Source of the DNA: Rouxiella sp. S1S-2
GTDB taxonomy: Bacteria > Pseudomonadota > Gammaproteobacteria > Enterobacterales > Enterobacteriaceae
Reading direction: 5' to 3'
Assembly: GCF_009208105.1 (NCBI RefSeq)
Contig: NZ_WFKL01000001.1
Span: 2,542,001 to 2,606,000, forward strand
Length of the DNA: 64,000 nucleotides
Shown: positions 52,952-61,909 of the stretch, in pieces
Position numbering within the stretch: position 1 is the stretch's first letter
Layout of the letters: every line of letters begins with the position of its first letter
The notes under the pieces: generated by a model
The model's database searches: none
Seen by the model: only the letters and a program-made list of their open reading frames with translations
What the model was told of the DNA's origin: nothing
Position numbers and translations under genes: made by a program

Positions 52952-53603
52952 TTATCGATTTTTATTCTCTCTCAAACGACATTCTCTTTGTCACGCTGTT
53001 TAAACACAATTCAAAGGTATCCCCGACAATGCGGTCGGTCAAGATATATCTTAACGTTAACCTTGTTTTTTACTTCTCCTATTGTATTGAAAAATATATG
53101 TATTTTTAGAATGTGTGATGATTGTGAGGAACCATTAAACGAAGATGAGTACGTGATGTTGAGAGTTGGCTGCTCATGTCATCACATTGTTTTTAAAGGT
53201 ATTTATTTTTGTTTTTTACAGATTAGCAAATGTCGCCGGGATTATATTTTCTCTAGAGTGTAAAAGTATCGAAAGTATTCAGTAATTATATTTTACGTAA
53301 AGATATTTACAAAGCATTCAGGCGATGAATCAATCATTAAATACACACTTTGTTTCATGCGTTAATAAAATAATGATAATGCAGTACGTTAATAGACAAT
53401 ATCTCCTTATAATACTGTGCTTTGGTAAGGGTTTATTAAACCAGTTTAGTCGAAGGCTGATTTTTCGATGTCTTTACACATCTTCCGCCAGCCTGTTGCG
53501 GTTCGCTTAATCTGTTTCAATCGGCGATGCAGCAGGGTATTGATAACCTCTATTCTTTACTTACCTCTAAGCCTGATGACAGTAAATCCTGATGGTACCG
53601 CCC
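52952..53603. other. AT-rich gene-poor stretch between PadR and the SopA-like gene
   Basis: No convincing gene. Several short open frames exist. One, reading THLPPACCGSLNLFQSAMQQ and ending SLLTSKPDDSKS at about 53586, looks protein-like but lacks a start and known family. The base composition resembles the SopA-like gene, suggesting both came in together. Confidence 0.45.
53041..53060. promoter_or_regulatory. Two adjoining palindromes upstream of padR-like gene
   Basis: AAGATATATCTT (12-bp perfect) shares two bases with TTAACGTTAA (10-bp perfect). They lie about 90 bases before the PadR-type start and could be its autoregulatory operator. Confidence 0.4.
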
Positions 53604-55808
53604 TTAAAACGGATACAACGACTTAAGCAGAAGAGAAATTCTCCCCGCCTCAGGTATTTGCAGACGATAGTCGGCCATCACCCCGGCCAAATAGGCAGAG
53701 CATGTAAAGGTTCGTGGTTGTTGGGGGACCAGTCTTTCGAGCCATTCACAAATATCCGGCCCTCTCACCAAATCCGGCCAGTCTTCATGGCAGTCGATAA
53801 TAAATAAAGCTGCCAACAGTCTCAGCGGCCGAGGTGAGTCGGTTTCTATCCCGCAGTAGGCTGAAGACGATAGCGCAGTCAGTACTTTTGCCAGCGTCAA
53901 AGACATTATTGCGTTGAGCTGAGCCTCGGTTAATCCTTCAATTTTTTGAAATAACGGTAGGTTGGAACGCATTTTTTCAACGGTTCCCTGCCGGGAAAGT
54001 TTTGCCTTTTCACCCTCATAAAACGGGGCAAGCGCAGCGTGGAGTAGGTCCACGTCTTTGGCGGAGGTTAAATTTAATTTGTTTTGCTCCTTACGGCCAA
54101 GCAGGTTAATCCAGTGTGTTGCAATCTGTTCTACTCTTCTCACATCATCAGGCTGACGTAGTTCATGAACAGACAATAAATGCCTCATTGCCGCCACTAG
54201 ATGATTTCCGCCTGCGGACCAGGCTTGTAAGAGTGCGGGAAAACTCTCTAATGTTTTCGCCGTTTGCTGCTGATTTGCCGGCCAGCCCGTTATTGCACCT
54301 CTTTCATCACAGGTAAAAATCGAGTACTCCGTGGGCGGCTGGCATGAGTCGATAAGGGCTTCAAAACCCGATCTTGCAAGATAAATGGCTCGGCCCGTGG
54401 CGGGATTATAAAACAGGTGATGTTGTGAAAGTTCGGCAGTGGGGTCCATTAAAATATCAGCACAAAGGTGCTTTATCAGTTTATCTAGAGGGGAGAGTTG
54501 ATACCAAAAATCGGCAATGAAGGGATAGATGGCCATAAGTTGGTGAGCGATAGATTGAAAGCCCATTATTTCGGCGGTAGCCAGATTATTAGACTGGGTT
54601 AGTACATCCAACAAGCTATTGAGGACATCATGACGACTATAGCGATCGTTTATTATCACCGCCGGAAGTATTTTATCTTTATAGAGGCTTAATAATAGTC
54701 CGGAAATGAAAAGTCTTATGACTGGCGATGTTGAATAACAGCCGTGACGTAGTTCGAGAAGCACCGAATGCATAAGCGAGGGATGCTGTAAGCAGTCTTT
54801 GAGGTGAGGGAGAGTGTTAAATTTACCGACTAGCTGTTCTACCCAGTCGACTCTGACATCGTCGTTTTTCAAGGTGGAGAGCGTGTTATAGAAATACGCA
54901 CCCGTTTCAAGGTTGTTAAGACTGTTGAGGTTGAAATCAATCAACATGTCCGAAGAAAACATGTCATTACTGAGCGTTATATCACCTTTCTTATAGTTGC
55001 CAAAATCTGCACCGCTAAAATCGATTGATTGGATCAATGTCAGGTTGTTGATTTTAGCATTGTGAAAACTGACCTCCCGTTTGAAAATTACCTGTTCAAA
55101 TGACAATCCCTCGGCGTTGATGTTGTTGAAGTTGACCTTATTAAACTTATAGAGATCGTCAATTAAACCCTGTAATGCGACAAATTTTACGTTTGTGAAA
55201 GCTGACCCACTGAAGTCTGCATCTTCAATTTTCTCTGACCATCGGTGAGTAATGATAAGGTTTCTGAACGTGCAATTTTTCATCTTACTGTTTGAAAGGT
55301 CTGGCGAAATAATTGAATGAGCTGTTAACGGGGATCTGGTGGTATAAAGACCATCAATCTTGCTCCCGTCCCAACAAATTTTCGCCATCTTTATGCCGTA
55401 CCAATTCAACGATCGCTTGGTGGCCATAAAAGTGCAGTTTAGCATCTCACTCCCGCTCGGCGCCTTCCACTTATAGAAGACAGGGTCGATAAACGTATCT
55501 TCATAAAATTTCACCGGTCGGGTGATTTTCTTATACTCGCTGGTGAGATTTTCAAATATTATTCCGCTGAACGTTCTTGGACATTTAGTCCATTTTTTTT
55601 CATCCCGCAAAAAATTGAGAAAATCATCATTGTTAATAAATGTGGGTCCGGTATCTATTTTGCGTTCCAAGCTGACGGGACGTCTGAATATGTTCCTTAT
55701 TCCAATTTGAAGAGTGGCGAAGAGTCCGGTTGGAGGCCTTTCAGGCGACGGGGACCGGGGTGCGGGGGTTGATACGCTGTTCAATGACGACGTTGGCAAA
55801 AGATCCAT
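53604..55808 (-). CDS. SopA/NleL-like effector, HECT-type E3 ubiquitin ligase
   Basis: 734 residues from ATG with GGGAG upstream. The Ser/Pro/Thr-rich N-terminus (DLLPTSSLNSVSTPAPRSPS) is like type III secretion signals. About 95-300 is a pentapeptide-type beta-helix (DADFSGSAFTNVKF, KVNFNNINAEGLSFEQVIF, IDFSGADFGNY). The rest is helical and matches the bacterial HECT-like lobes; TFTCSAYLAG places Cys703 31 residues from the end, as Cys753 in 782-residue SopA and NleL. It should transfer ubiquitin to host proteins after injection. No secretion genes are in the window. The AT-rich flank suggests transfer. Confidence 0.8.
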   Translation of the reverse strand: MDLLPTSSLNSVSTPAPRSPSPERPPTGLFATLQIGIRNIFRRPVSLERKIDTGPTFINNDDFLNFLRDEKKWTKCPRTFSGIIFENLTSEYKKITRPVKFYEDTFIDPVFYKWKAPSGSEMLNCTFMATKRSLNWYGIKMAKICWDGSKIDGLYTTRSPLTAHSIISPDLSNSKMKNCTFRNLIITHRWSEKIEDADFSGSAFTNVKFVALQGLIDDLYKFNKVNFNNINAEGLSFEQVIFKREVSFHNAKINNLTLIQSIDFSGADFGNYKKGDITLSNDMFSSDMLIDFNLNSLNNLETGAYFYNTLSTLKNDDVRVDWVEQLVGKFNTLPHLKDCLQHPSLMHSVLLELRHGCYSTSPVIRLFISGLLLSLYKDKILPAVIINDRYSRHDVLNSLLDVLTQSNNLATAEIMGFQSIAHQLMAIYPFIADFWYQLSPLDKLIKHLCADILMDPTAELSQHHLFYNPATGRAIYLARSGFEALIDSCQPPTEYSIFTCDERGAITGWPANQQQTAKTLESFPALLQAWSAGGNHLVAAMRHLLSVHELRQPDDVRRVEQIATHWINLLGRKEQNKLNLTSAKDVDLLHAALAPFYEGEKAKLSRQGTVEKMRSNLPLFQKIEGLTEAQLNAIMSLTLAKVLTALSSSAYCGIETDSPRPLRLLAALFIIDCHEDWPDLVRGPDICEWLERLVPQQPRTFTCSAYLAGVMADYRLQIPEAGRISLLLKSLYPF

Positions 55809-55940
55809 GATGTATACACTCCCTGAGAAATCTCTTATGCCTATATGATGCTCTATCAACGGCTTAGGCCGTTAATGATTAGACATCCATATATTTAGAA
55901 TCAGCGTTTTATGAGAAATCAGCCTAATCACGCACCTAAT

Positions 55941-55968
55941 CGTCACGATCCGGTCATAAAAAATACAT
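55941..55968 (+). promoter_or_regulatory. Pho-box-like repeats upstream of the Ugp-like operon
   Basis: CGTCACgatc-CGGTCATaaaa-AATACAT: three half-sites with GTCA, GTCA and TACA cores spaced exactly 11 bp, the PhoB period. The middle half-site matches CTGTCAT at 6 of 7. It lies 50-80 bases before the first gene, which imports a phosphate-containing type of solute in relatives. Confidence 0.4.
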
Positions 55969-56019
55969 CTACGCTCGCTAGCTTATGCAAATCACTCACT
56001 GGCGAGATGCGCAGCCGTT

Positions 56020-57141
56020 ATGAGCAATTATTCATCTCAACGTTATTTGTCACTGCAAAACATCAGCAAAGGTTGGGGCAGCAAAATTGCTCTCAACAAT
56101 ATTAGTTTTGACGTAAAGGAAGGGGACTTTGTTGCCCTGCTCGGACCCTCCGGTTGCGGTAAATCAACCATGCTTAGAACCATTGCCGGTCTTGAGTATG
56201 CGGATCAAGGGTCAATTCAATTACAGCAAAACGATGTCACTCGTCTCACTCCCTCGCAGCGCAGGCTGTCGATGGTGTTTCAGTCCTATGCGCTGTTTCC
56301 TCATCTCAACGTGCGTGAAAATCTGCTGTTTGGGCTGAAGGCGCGGGGAGAAGATAAAACCCAGTTTGCTGCACGCCTCGATGAGGTGGCAAAACTGATG
56401 GAGCTTGAGGCATTACTCGACCGTTTGCCTTCCCAGCTTTCTGGCGGTCAACAGCAGCGCGTGGCGCTGGGCCGTGCGGTTATCGCCAATAACAAGCTGT
56501 GCCTGATGGACGAGCCGCTGTCGAACCTTGATGCTAAGCTGCGTCAAAGCATGCGACGTGAAATTCGCGCGCTGCAAAAAAAGCTCGGTCTGACCATGAT
56601 CTATGTGACCCACGATCAAACAGAAGCCATGAGCATGGCCGACAAGATTATCTTGCTTAATGACGGCTGCATTGAGCAGCAAGACACGCCGGACAACCTC
56701 TATAACAATCCCGCCAGTATTTTTACCGCTCAGTTTATTGGCGCACCGCCGATGAATATTCTGCCGCTGACTCGTCAGGACTCGCACCACTACTTGGGCG
56801 ATATGCGTACGCCGGTAGTGCAAAACTATCGGGCATCGACCCTGAGCCTTGGGCTGCGCGCGGAAGACATTCAGCTTTGTGCGCCTGAGAGTGCCGCGCT
56901 CACCGGTGAAGTCCTGAGCTATGAATATATGGGTTCCGACACGCTGGTGGTGTGCCGATTGGCACAAACCTCAGCAACGTTGACGGTAAAAATCCCCGGC
57001 ATGCGCCGTTTAGGCGAGGGCAGTACTGTCGGGTTGCAGTGGGCTCAGGCTACGCAGTATTTCTTTTCAACGGCCAACGGTAAACGCTGCTATCACGTCG
57101 GAGAAAACGTGCTGGCAATCGACGAAAGAGTAGCCGTGTAA
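56020..57141 (+). CDS. UgpC/MalK-type ABC ATP-binding protein
   Basis: 373 residues. Walker A GPSGCGKST, Q-loop FQSYALFPHLN, signature [15 protein letters not shown], Walker B LCLMDEPLSNLDAKLR, His in VTHDQTEAM. The C-terminal TOBE-type region (LSLGLRAEDIQLCAPESAAL onward) is that of sugar/polyol importers. First gene of a five-gene operon, divergent from the SopA-like gene. The reading frame could also begin upstream, but ATG at SNYSSQRYLSLQNI gives the normal length. Confidence 0.93.
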   Translation: MSNYSSQRYLSLQNISKGWGSKIALNNISFDVKEGDFVALLGPSGCGKSTMLRTIAGLEYADQGSIQLQQNDVTRLTPSQRRLSMVFQSYALFPHLNVRENLLFGLKARGEDKTQFAARLDEVAKLMELEALLDRLPSQLSGGQQQRVALGRAVIANNKLCLMDEPLSNLDAKLRQSMRREIRALQKKLGLTMIYVTHDQTEAMSMADKIILLNDGCIEQQDTPDNLYNNPASIFTAQFIGAPPMNILPLTRQDSHHYLGDMRTPVVQNYRASTLSLGLRAEDIQLCAPESAALTGEVLSYEYMGSDTLVVCRLAQTSATLTVKIPGMRRLGEGSTVGLQWAQATQYFFSTANGKRCYHVGENVLAIDERVAV

Positions 57142-57229
57142 TCCGTAATTAATTGTTTAAATTTACTTTATTTTCATCTATTTAAATAAAGCTTACTACA
57201 CAACAATATCAATATTTCAAGGGAAAACT

Positions 57230-58510
57230 ATGTCTATTGCAATGCGTTTAACACGTGTGGCCACCGCGCTTCTATTGGTATCAACAACCTCGGCTTTTGC
57301 CGCTGATCCGATAAAGTTGCAGATGTATTATCCGATTGCCGTAGGGGGAAAAATAACCCATACGGTTGACGGTCTGGTGGCAGACTTTGAAAAAATACAC
57401 CCTGAAATTAGCATTCAACCGGTTTATACCGGTGACTATGCCACCACGGTGACCAAGGCGTTAACGGCATTTCGTGGGGGCAATGCGCCGCAGATGGCGG
57501 TGATTGGCGATATTGAGGCTTATTCACTGATTGATGCTGGCGCGATTGTTCCGGTAAGTGATTTGGCCAATGACCAGGCCGGTAAGGACTGGATTAACGG
57601 TTTTTATCCTGCCTTTATTCGCCATATTCAGGGCAAAGTGTGGAGCATTCCCTTCCAGCGCTCAACGGTGGTGCTTTACTGGAACAAACAGGCGTTTGAG
57701 AAAGCCGGCCTGAAAGCCGACGAAGCGCCGAAAAACTGGCAGGAAGTGGTCGACTTTGGCAAGAAACTGGTGATCCGCGACGGCAATGACGTTAAGCAGT
57801 GGGGCATTGAAATTCCTTCTACGCCAAACGGGTACTGGAACTTCCAGGGGATTGCCGCGACCAACGGTGCACGTCTTGACAACGGCAAAGGCACCGCGGT
57901 GACCTTTAACACACCGGCCACGGTTGAGGCACTGCACTGGCTAACCAATTTGGCGCAGAAAGACGGCGTATCACCTAAGGGCGCTATTGCCTGGGGTACC
58001 ACGCCGCAGGACTTTATCGACGGAAAAACGGCGATGATGGTCACCACCACCGGCAACCTTACGACGGTAAACGATAACGCCAAGTTCCCGTTTGGCGTGG
58101 CGATGTTGCCAGAAAAAACACAACGCGGCAGCCCAACCGGCGGTGGCAACCTTTACGTTTTCAAAAATGGCACGCCAGAGCAGCAGAAAGCCGCGCTTGA
58201 GTTTATTCGCTGGGTGTCTGCCCCTGAGCAGGCGGCGCGCTGGAGTATTGCAACCGGCTATGTCGCAACCTCACCCGCGGCTTGGGAAACGGATGCCATG
58301 AAGCGCTACGTGCAGAAAGTGCCACAGGCGCTAGTCGCCCGCGAGCAGCTCAAATTCTCGCAGCCGGAGCTGTCAACCTATAACAGCGTGCAGATACAAG
58401 AGTTAATGAATCACGCCATTGAAGCGGCCGTGACACAAACCAAAACGCCAGAGCAGGCGCTAGAATCAGCGCAGAAGCAGGCCGATCGTCTGCTGAAACC
58501 TTACCAATAA
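57230..58510 (+). CDS. UgpB-like substrate-binding protein (family 1)
   Basis: 426 residues. Signal peptide ending TSAFA, then KLQMYYPIAVGGKITHTVDGLVADFE and YTGDYATTVTKALTAFRGGNAP, close to UgpB (SMEGELGKEVDSLAQRF..., YKGNYEQNL). IPFQRSTVVLYWNKQAFEKAG and LPEKTQRGSPTGGGNLYVF are further family features. UgpB binds sn-glycerol-3-phosphate and glycerophosphodiesters. Here the ligand may be a related alcohol phosphate, judging from the phosphoesterase in the operon. Confidence 0.92.
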   Translation: MSIAMRLTRVATALLLVSTTSAFAADPIKLQMYYPIAVGGKITHTVDGLVADFEKIHPEISIQPVYTGDYATTVTKALTAFRGGNAPQMAVIGDIEAYSLIDAGAIVPVSDLANDQAGKDWINGFYPAFIRHIQGKVWSIPFQRSTVVLYWNKQAFEKAGLKADEAPKNWQEVVDFGKKLVIRDGNDVKQWGIEIPSTPNGYWNFQGIAATNGARLDNGKGTAVTFNTPATVEALHWLTNLAQKDGVSPKGAIAWGTTPQDFIDGKTAMMVTTTGNLTTVNDNAKFPFGVAMLPEKTQRGSPTGGGNLYVFKNGTPEQQKAALEFIRWVSAPEQAARWSIATGYVATSPAAWETDAMKRYVQKVPQALVAREQLKFSQPELSTYNSVQIQELMNHAIEAAVTQTKTPEQALESAQKQADRLLKPYQ

Positions 58511-58522
58511 CGGGACGTTAAC

Positions 58523-59434
58523 ATGAGCACGCTTCACACTGTGGCACCCGTTGTGCGTAACAAAGGGCTGTCTTTGCAGCTCTATGGTTATCTGCTGGTA
58601 TTGCCGGCGCTGGTTTTTCTTATCATGTTTACGCATTATCCAGCGTTGGCCACGGTGTGGGAAAGCGTGTTCAGCGCGGCGAGAAGCGGACACCCAGCCC
58701 AGTTTGTCGGGCTGGATAACTACCGTGCGCTGATTGATGACGACACCTTTATGCTGTCATTACGCAATAATTTACTTTACGCGGTGGTCACTATTCCGCT
58801 GGCCGTCGGGTTGGCGCTGATGATGGCATTGGCGGTGAATCGTCGACTACGAGGCAATGCCTTGACCCGTGCAGCCTTTTTCATTCCCTCGTTGCTGCCC
58901 ATGGTAGCGATTGCCAATCTTTGGCTGTTTTTTTATACCCCGCAGCTGGGGCTACTCAACCACCTGCTGTCACTTCTCTCTCTTCCTGCGGTTAACTGGC
59001 TCGGCGAGCCGGGCACTGCGCTTTACAGTTTGATGGTGGTTTCAGTTTGGCGTGAGGCGGGATTTTTCATGATTTTTTATCTGGCGGCGTTGCAGCAGAT
59101 TGACCCCAGGCTCGCCGAAGCGGCGGAAATAGAAGGGGCCTCTCGCGGCTACTTCTTCCGTAAAATTCAGTGGCCGCTGCTGATGCCCACCACGTTATTC
59201 ATTCTGATTAATGCGTCAATGAACGCCTTCCGCATCGTCGATCAGGTGATTGCGATGACCAACGGTGGCCCAGATAACAGTACCAGCCTGCTGCTGTTTT
59301 ATATTTATCGCACGGCGTTCAGCTATTGGAATCTGCCTTATGCCTCGGCCATGACCGTGGTGCTGCTGGTGATTCTGGCATCAATCGCGCTAATCAAATT
59401 TAACCTGTTGGACAAGCGAGCACATTACCAATGA
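58523..59434 (+). CDS. UgpA-like ABC transporter permease
   Basis: 303 residues, six helices. LQLYGYLLVLPALVFLIMFTHYPALAT, RAAFFIPSLLPMVAIANLW and coupling loop EAAEIEGASRGYFFRKIQWPLLMPT are the family motifs. It follows the binding-protein gene by 12 bases and overlaps the next permease by four bases (ATGA). Confidence 0.92.
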   Translation: MSTLHTVAPVVRNKGLSLQLYGYLLVLPALVFLIMFTHYPALATVWESVFSAARSGHPAQFVGLDNYRALIDDDTFMLSLRNNLLYAVVTIPLAVGLALMMALAVNRRLRGNALTRAAFFIPSLLPMVAIANLWLFFYTPQLGLLNHLLSLLSLPAVNWLGEPGTALYSLMVVSVWREAGFFMIFYLAALQQIDPRLAEAAEIEGASRGYFFRKIQWPLLMPTTLFILINASMNAFRIVDQVIAMTNGGPDNSTSLLLFYIYRTAFSYWNLPYASAMTVVLLVILASIALIKFNLLDKRAHYQ

Positions 59435-60273
59435 GCCTGACGATGACGGTTGCGCCGCAACGCGCTTTTTCACTGGGTCGCCTGTGCCTTAATCTGAGCA
59501 TTTGGCTGGCCGCGCTGCTGTGGTTTTTGCCCATACTGGTCTCTTTCTGGGTGGCCATTCACCCCGCCTCCGAGCAGGGTAGCTTTTCGCTCTTTGCACC
59601 GCTGACCCTGCAGAATTTTGTTCACGCCTGGGAGGCCGCGCCGTTTGGCCGCTACTTCATCAACACCACGCTGCTGGTATTAATGATTGTTATCTGCCAG
59701 CTTATTCTTGCAACCATGGCGGCCTACGCACTGGTGCGCTTTCGCCTCAGGGGCGCGGGGATAATTTTTTCGCTGATTTTATTGCAGCTGATGATCAGTC
59801 CTGACGTGTTGATTCTTAACAACTATCAAACCATTGGCGCACTCGGTCTGCGCGACAGTCTGCTAGGTATTGCGCTGCCTTACTTTGCATCAGCTTTTGC
59901 CATTTTTCTGCTGCGTCAAACCTTTAAAAGTATTCCATTGGTGCTGGAGGAAGCGGCGATTGTTGAAGGCGCGAGCCGCTTCTACATCCTTCGACGTATC
60001 TATATTCCCCTTGCGAAACCGATTTATATCGCTTTTGCGCTAGTGTCTATTAGCTTTCACTGGAACGATTTCCTTTGGCCGCTGGTGATTACCGACTCGG
60101 TAAAAGTACGCCCGCTGACCGTGGGTCTGCAGCTCTTTTCTGCGCCTGAACAAGGCGTGCAGTGGGCACTGATTGGTGCCGCAACCATCATGACATCCTT
60201 GCCGCTGTTGGTGCTGTTTTTAGTGTTCCAACGACAGTTCGTGCAGTCCTTTATGCGCGCCGGCATTCGCTAA
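59431..60273 (+). CDS. UgpE-like ABC transporter permease
   Basis: 280 residues, six helices. FLPILVSFWVAIHPASEQGS, YFINTTLLVLMIVICQLILA and coupling loop EEAAIVEGASRFYILRRIYIPLAKP mark the MalG/UgpE family. It forms the membrane heterodimer with the preceding permease. Confidence 0.92.
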   Translation: MSLTMTVAPQRAFSLGRLCLNLSIWLAALLWFLPILVSFWVAIHPASEQGSFSLFAPLTLQNFVHAWEAAPFGRYFINTTLLVLMIVICQLILATMAAYALVRFRLRGAGIIFSLILLQLMISPDVLILNNYQTIGALGLRDSLLGIALPYFASAFAIFLLRQTFKSIPLVLEEAAIVEGASRFYILRRIYIPLAKPIYIAFALVSISFHWNDFLWPLVITDSVKVRPLTVGLQLFSAPEQGVQWALIGAATIMTSLPLLVLFLVFQRQFVQSFMRAGIR

Positions 60274-60287
60274 GCAGGAGTAATAAC

Positions 60288-61259
60288 ATGAGCCTTCCAT
60301 TAAGCGCCGAGCAGCGCCAGGTTTTAGGCAAGGTTGGCGCGCTGTATGACGCACCTTTGCTGTCGGAAACGCCGCATTCAAGCACCACACTGCGCTTTGG
60401 GCTGATAGCCGACCCGCAATATGCCGACGCCGAGCCTGGCGTGACGCATCCGCGTTTCTATCGCAACAGCCTGTGCAAGCTAAAAAAGGCAATTAGCGAA
60501 CTTAACGAGCATCATCTTGAGTTTGTGGTGACGCTGGGTGATTTGGTTGACCGCGACTGGAAAAGCTTTGATGCCGTATTGCCGGTTTATGAGGCATTAC
60601 GTCACCCCCATGCCGTGGTAATAGGCAATCATGATGCGCAGGTGATCACCGAGTATTTATCCGAGCAAACGCCGGTGCAGGGCTTGCCGAAAAGCTATTA
60701 TCAATTTGGCCAGCCGGGCTATCGTTTTATCGTGATTGACGGTAACGATCACAGTCTTTACTGCAACCATGGTAACGGCGACGAACGCCAGCAGGCTCAG
60801 GCTACGCTCGACAGTTTGATTGCTGAAGGGGCTATACAAGCGCAGAGCTGGAACGGCGGAGTGGGAAGCCAGCAGCTGCAGTGGCTGGAGCAATCGCTGC
60901 ATCAGGCGCAAGCGCAGCAGGAAACCGTGCTGGTGTTCGGGCATTATCCGCTGGTGCCGGAAAATAAGCACAACCTGTGGAACTGTGAACAGCTCGTTGA
61001 GCTGCTGTGCCGCTACGGTGTTCGCGCGTATTTTGCCGGGCACGACCATGAGGGTGGGTATGCACGCGTGGGCGGCACAGACTTTATCACCCTTAAAGGT
61101 ATGGTGGACGGCGCCGATCGCCTACCTTTTGCCATGGTTGAACTCAAAGCCGGTGAACTGACCGTTAACGGCTACGGCCCTGAAATTAGTCGCGTACTGC
61201 CCGCTGCACAGGGTGAAAATGCCGTGGGAACACCGATAAAAGCGTCATTTACCCACTGA
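60288..61259 (+). CDS. Calcineurin-like phosphoesterase, Mn-dependent ADP-ribose/CDP-alcohol diphosphatase type
   Basis: 323 residues; CAGGAG precedes ATG. Metal motifs: GLIADPQYAD (Asp42, Gln44), GDLVDRD (Asp85), GNHD (114-117), FGHYPLVPENKHNLW and GHDHEGG. The Gln in DxQ, in place of the usual His, followed by RFYRNSL, is the mark of the ADPRibase-Mn group, whose members split ADP-ribose and CDP-alcohols (CDP-choline, CDP-glycerol). No signal peptide, so cytosolic. As the last gene of a Ugp-like operon it takes the place that the UgpQ glycerophosphodiesterase has in E. coli, so it probably processes the imported phospho-compound. Confidence 0.88.
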   Translation: MSLPLSAEQRQVLGKVGALYDAPLLSETPHSSTTLRFGLIADPQYADAEPGVTHPRFYRNSLCKLKKAISELNEHHLEFVVTLGDLVDRDWKSFDAVLPVYEALRHPHAVVIGNHDAQVITEYLSEQTPVQGLPKSYYQFGQPGYRFIVIDGNDHSLYCNHGNGDERQQAQATLDSLIAEGAIQAQSWNGGVGSQQLQWLEQSLHQAQAQQETVLVFGHYPLVPENKHNLWNCEQLVELLCRYGVRAYFAGHDHEGGYARVGGTDFITLKGMVDGADRLPFAMVELKAGELTVNGYGPEISRVLPAAQGENAVGTPIKASFTH

Positions 61260-61624
61260 CAGGCTATGCTGCTGACGTCGGGTGTGAGGCACAGCACCAC
61301 GTCGTCGGAGCATCGTAAAAAATCAGTGGATAAGCGTTTACCTACGCTTTTTTAAAAATATTATGGTGATACCCCGCAACGCGACTTGCGTCAGTAGCCG
61401 TTCAGTAGTACAAAATTAGTACGTGATGTTCGTCACGTTTATCAAGCGTAACCTCATAGCAACTGTGATCTAGCCTATACTTTAATGAGGGCATCAATTG
61501 GCGCTGACCGAGACTTCTTAAGCGCTTTCATTGCCCCAGATTGTTTGTTTGAAAATAATTTTTTTGCATCAGGTGAAAATGGGCCGTAACGACATTCAAT
61601 CAATTGCTAGGAGGAGGAGAAATA
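61260..61624. other. Control region before the small conserved gene
   Basis: No gene seen. It has a CRP-like dyad (listed), a TATACT -10-like element near 61475 and a 150-base leader before the next start. GTAC-N7-GTAC occurs beside the CRP-like site. Confidence 0.4.
61421..61438. promoter_or_regulatory. CRP-like dyad
   Basis: ACGTGA-tgttcg-TCACGT is a 6-bp perfect dyad with the GTGA-N6-TCAC core of CRP sites. A TATACT element lies about 45 bases downstream, so a class I activation geometry is possible. Confidence 0.5.
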
Positions 61625-61909
61625 ATGTCTGAATACCATTATTTGCTTCTGGGCGGAAGCCGCCATGGACAAAAACATGTCGATGAAAATCACCAGTTTT
61701 CACTGTTCTTTCGTGGAGACAACTCAGGCGACCTGGCACAGGCCAAAGCCGAGCTTTATGGCGTACAGAACGAGCGTTACAAAGTCTGCCCGGAAAAATG
61801 TTCGGATGGAAATTGGTATCTGATAGGTTACTGTGGCGCTTGCCCAGAGATACCGATTGATGAGAAAACTAACCTGTTAATTCACAAAAACATCAAACCT
61901 ATGATGTAG
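61625..61909 (+). CDS. Small conserved-type protein of unknown function
   Basis: 94 residues from ATG with the strong site AGGAGGAGGAG. YHYLLLGGSRHGQKH opens the protein; four cysteines occur (VCPEKCSDGNWYLIGYCGAC), three of them in CxxxC and CxxC spacing, suggesting metal binding or redox function. No known family recognised. A terminator follows about 30 bases after the stop. Longer frames upstream are less likely. Confidence 0.75.
   Translation: MSEYHYLLLGGSRHGQKHVDENHQFSLFFRGDNSGDLAQAKAELYGVQNERYKVCPEKCSDGNWYLIGYCGACPEIPIDEKTNLLIHKNIKPMM

Noticed and set aside
52829..53263. Plus-strand frame overlapping padR and the AT-rich gap, including a Cys-rich end
   Set aside because: Its first half is antisense to padR; the rest (MCDDCEEPLNEDEY onward) has no ribosome site or family similarity.
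56413..56967. 184-codon minus-strand frame opposite the UgpC-like ATPase
   Set aside because: Shadow of the Walker/signature-containing ATPase gene; no ribosome site.
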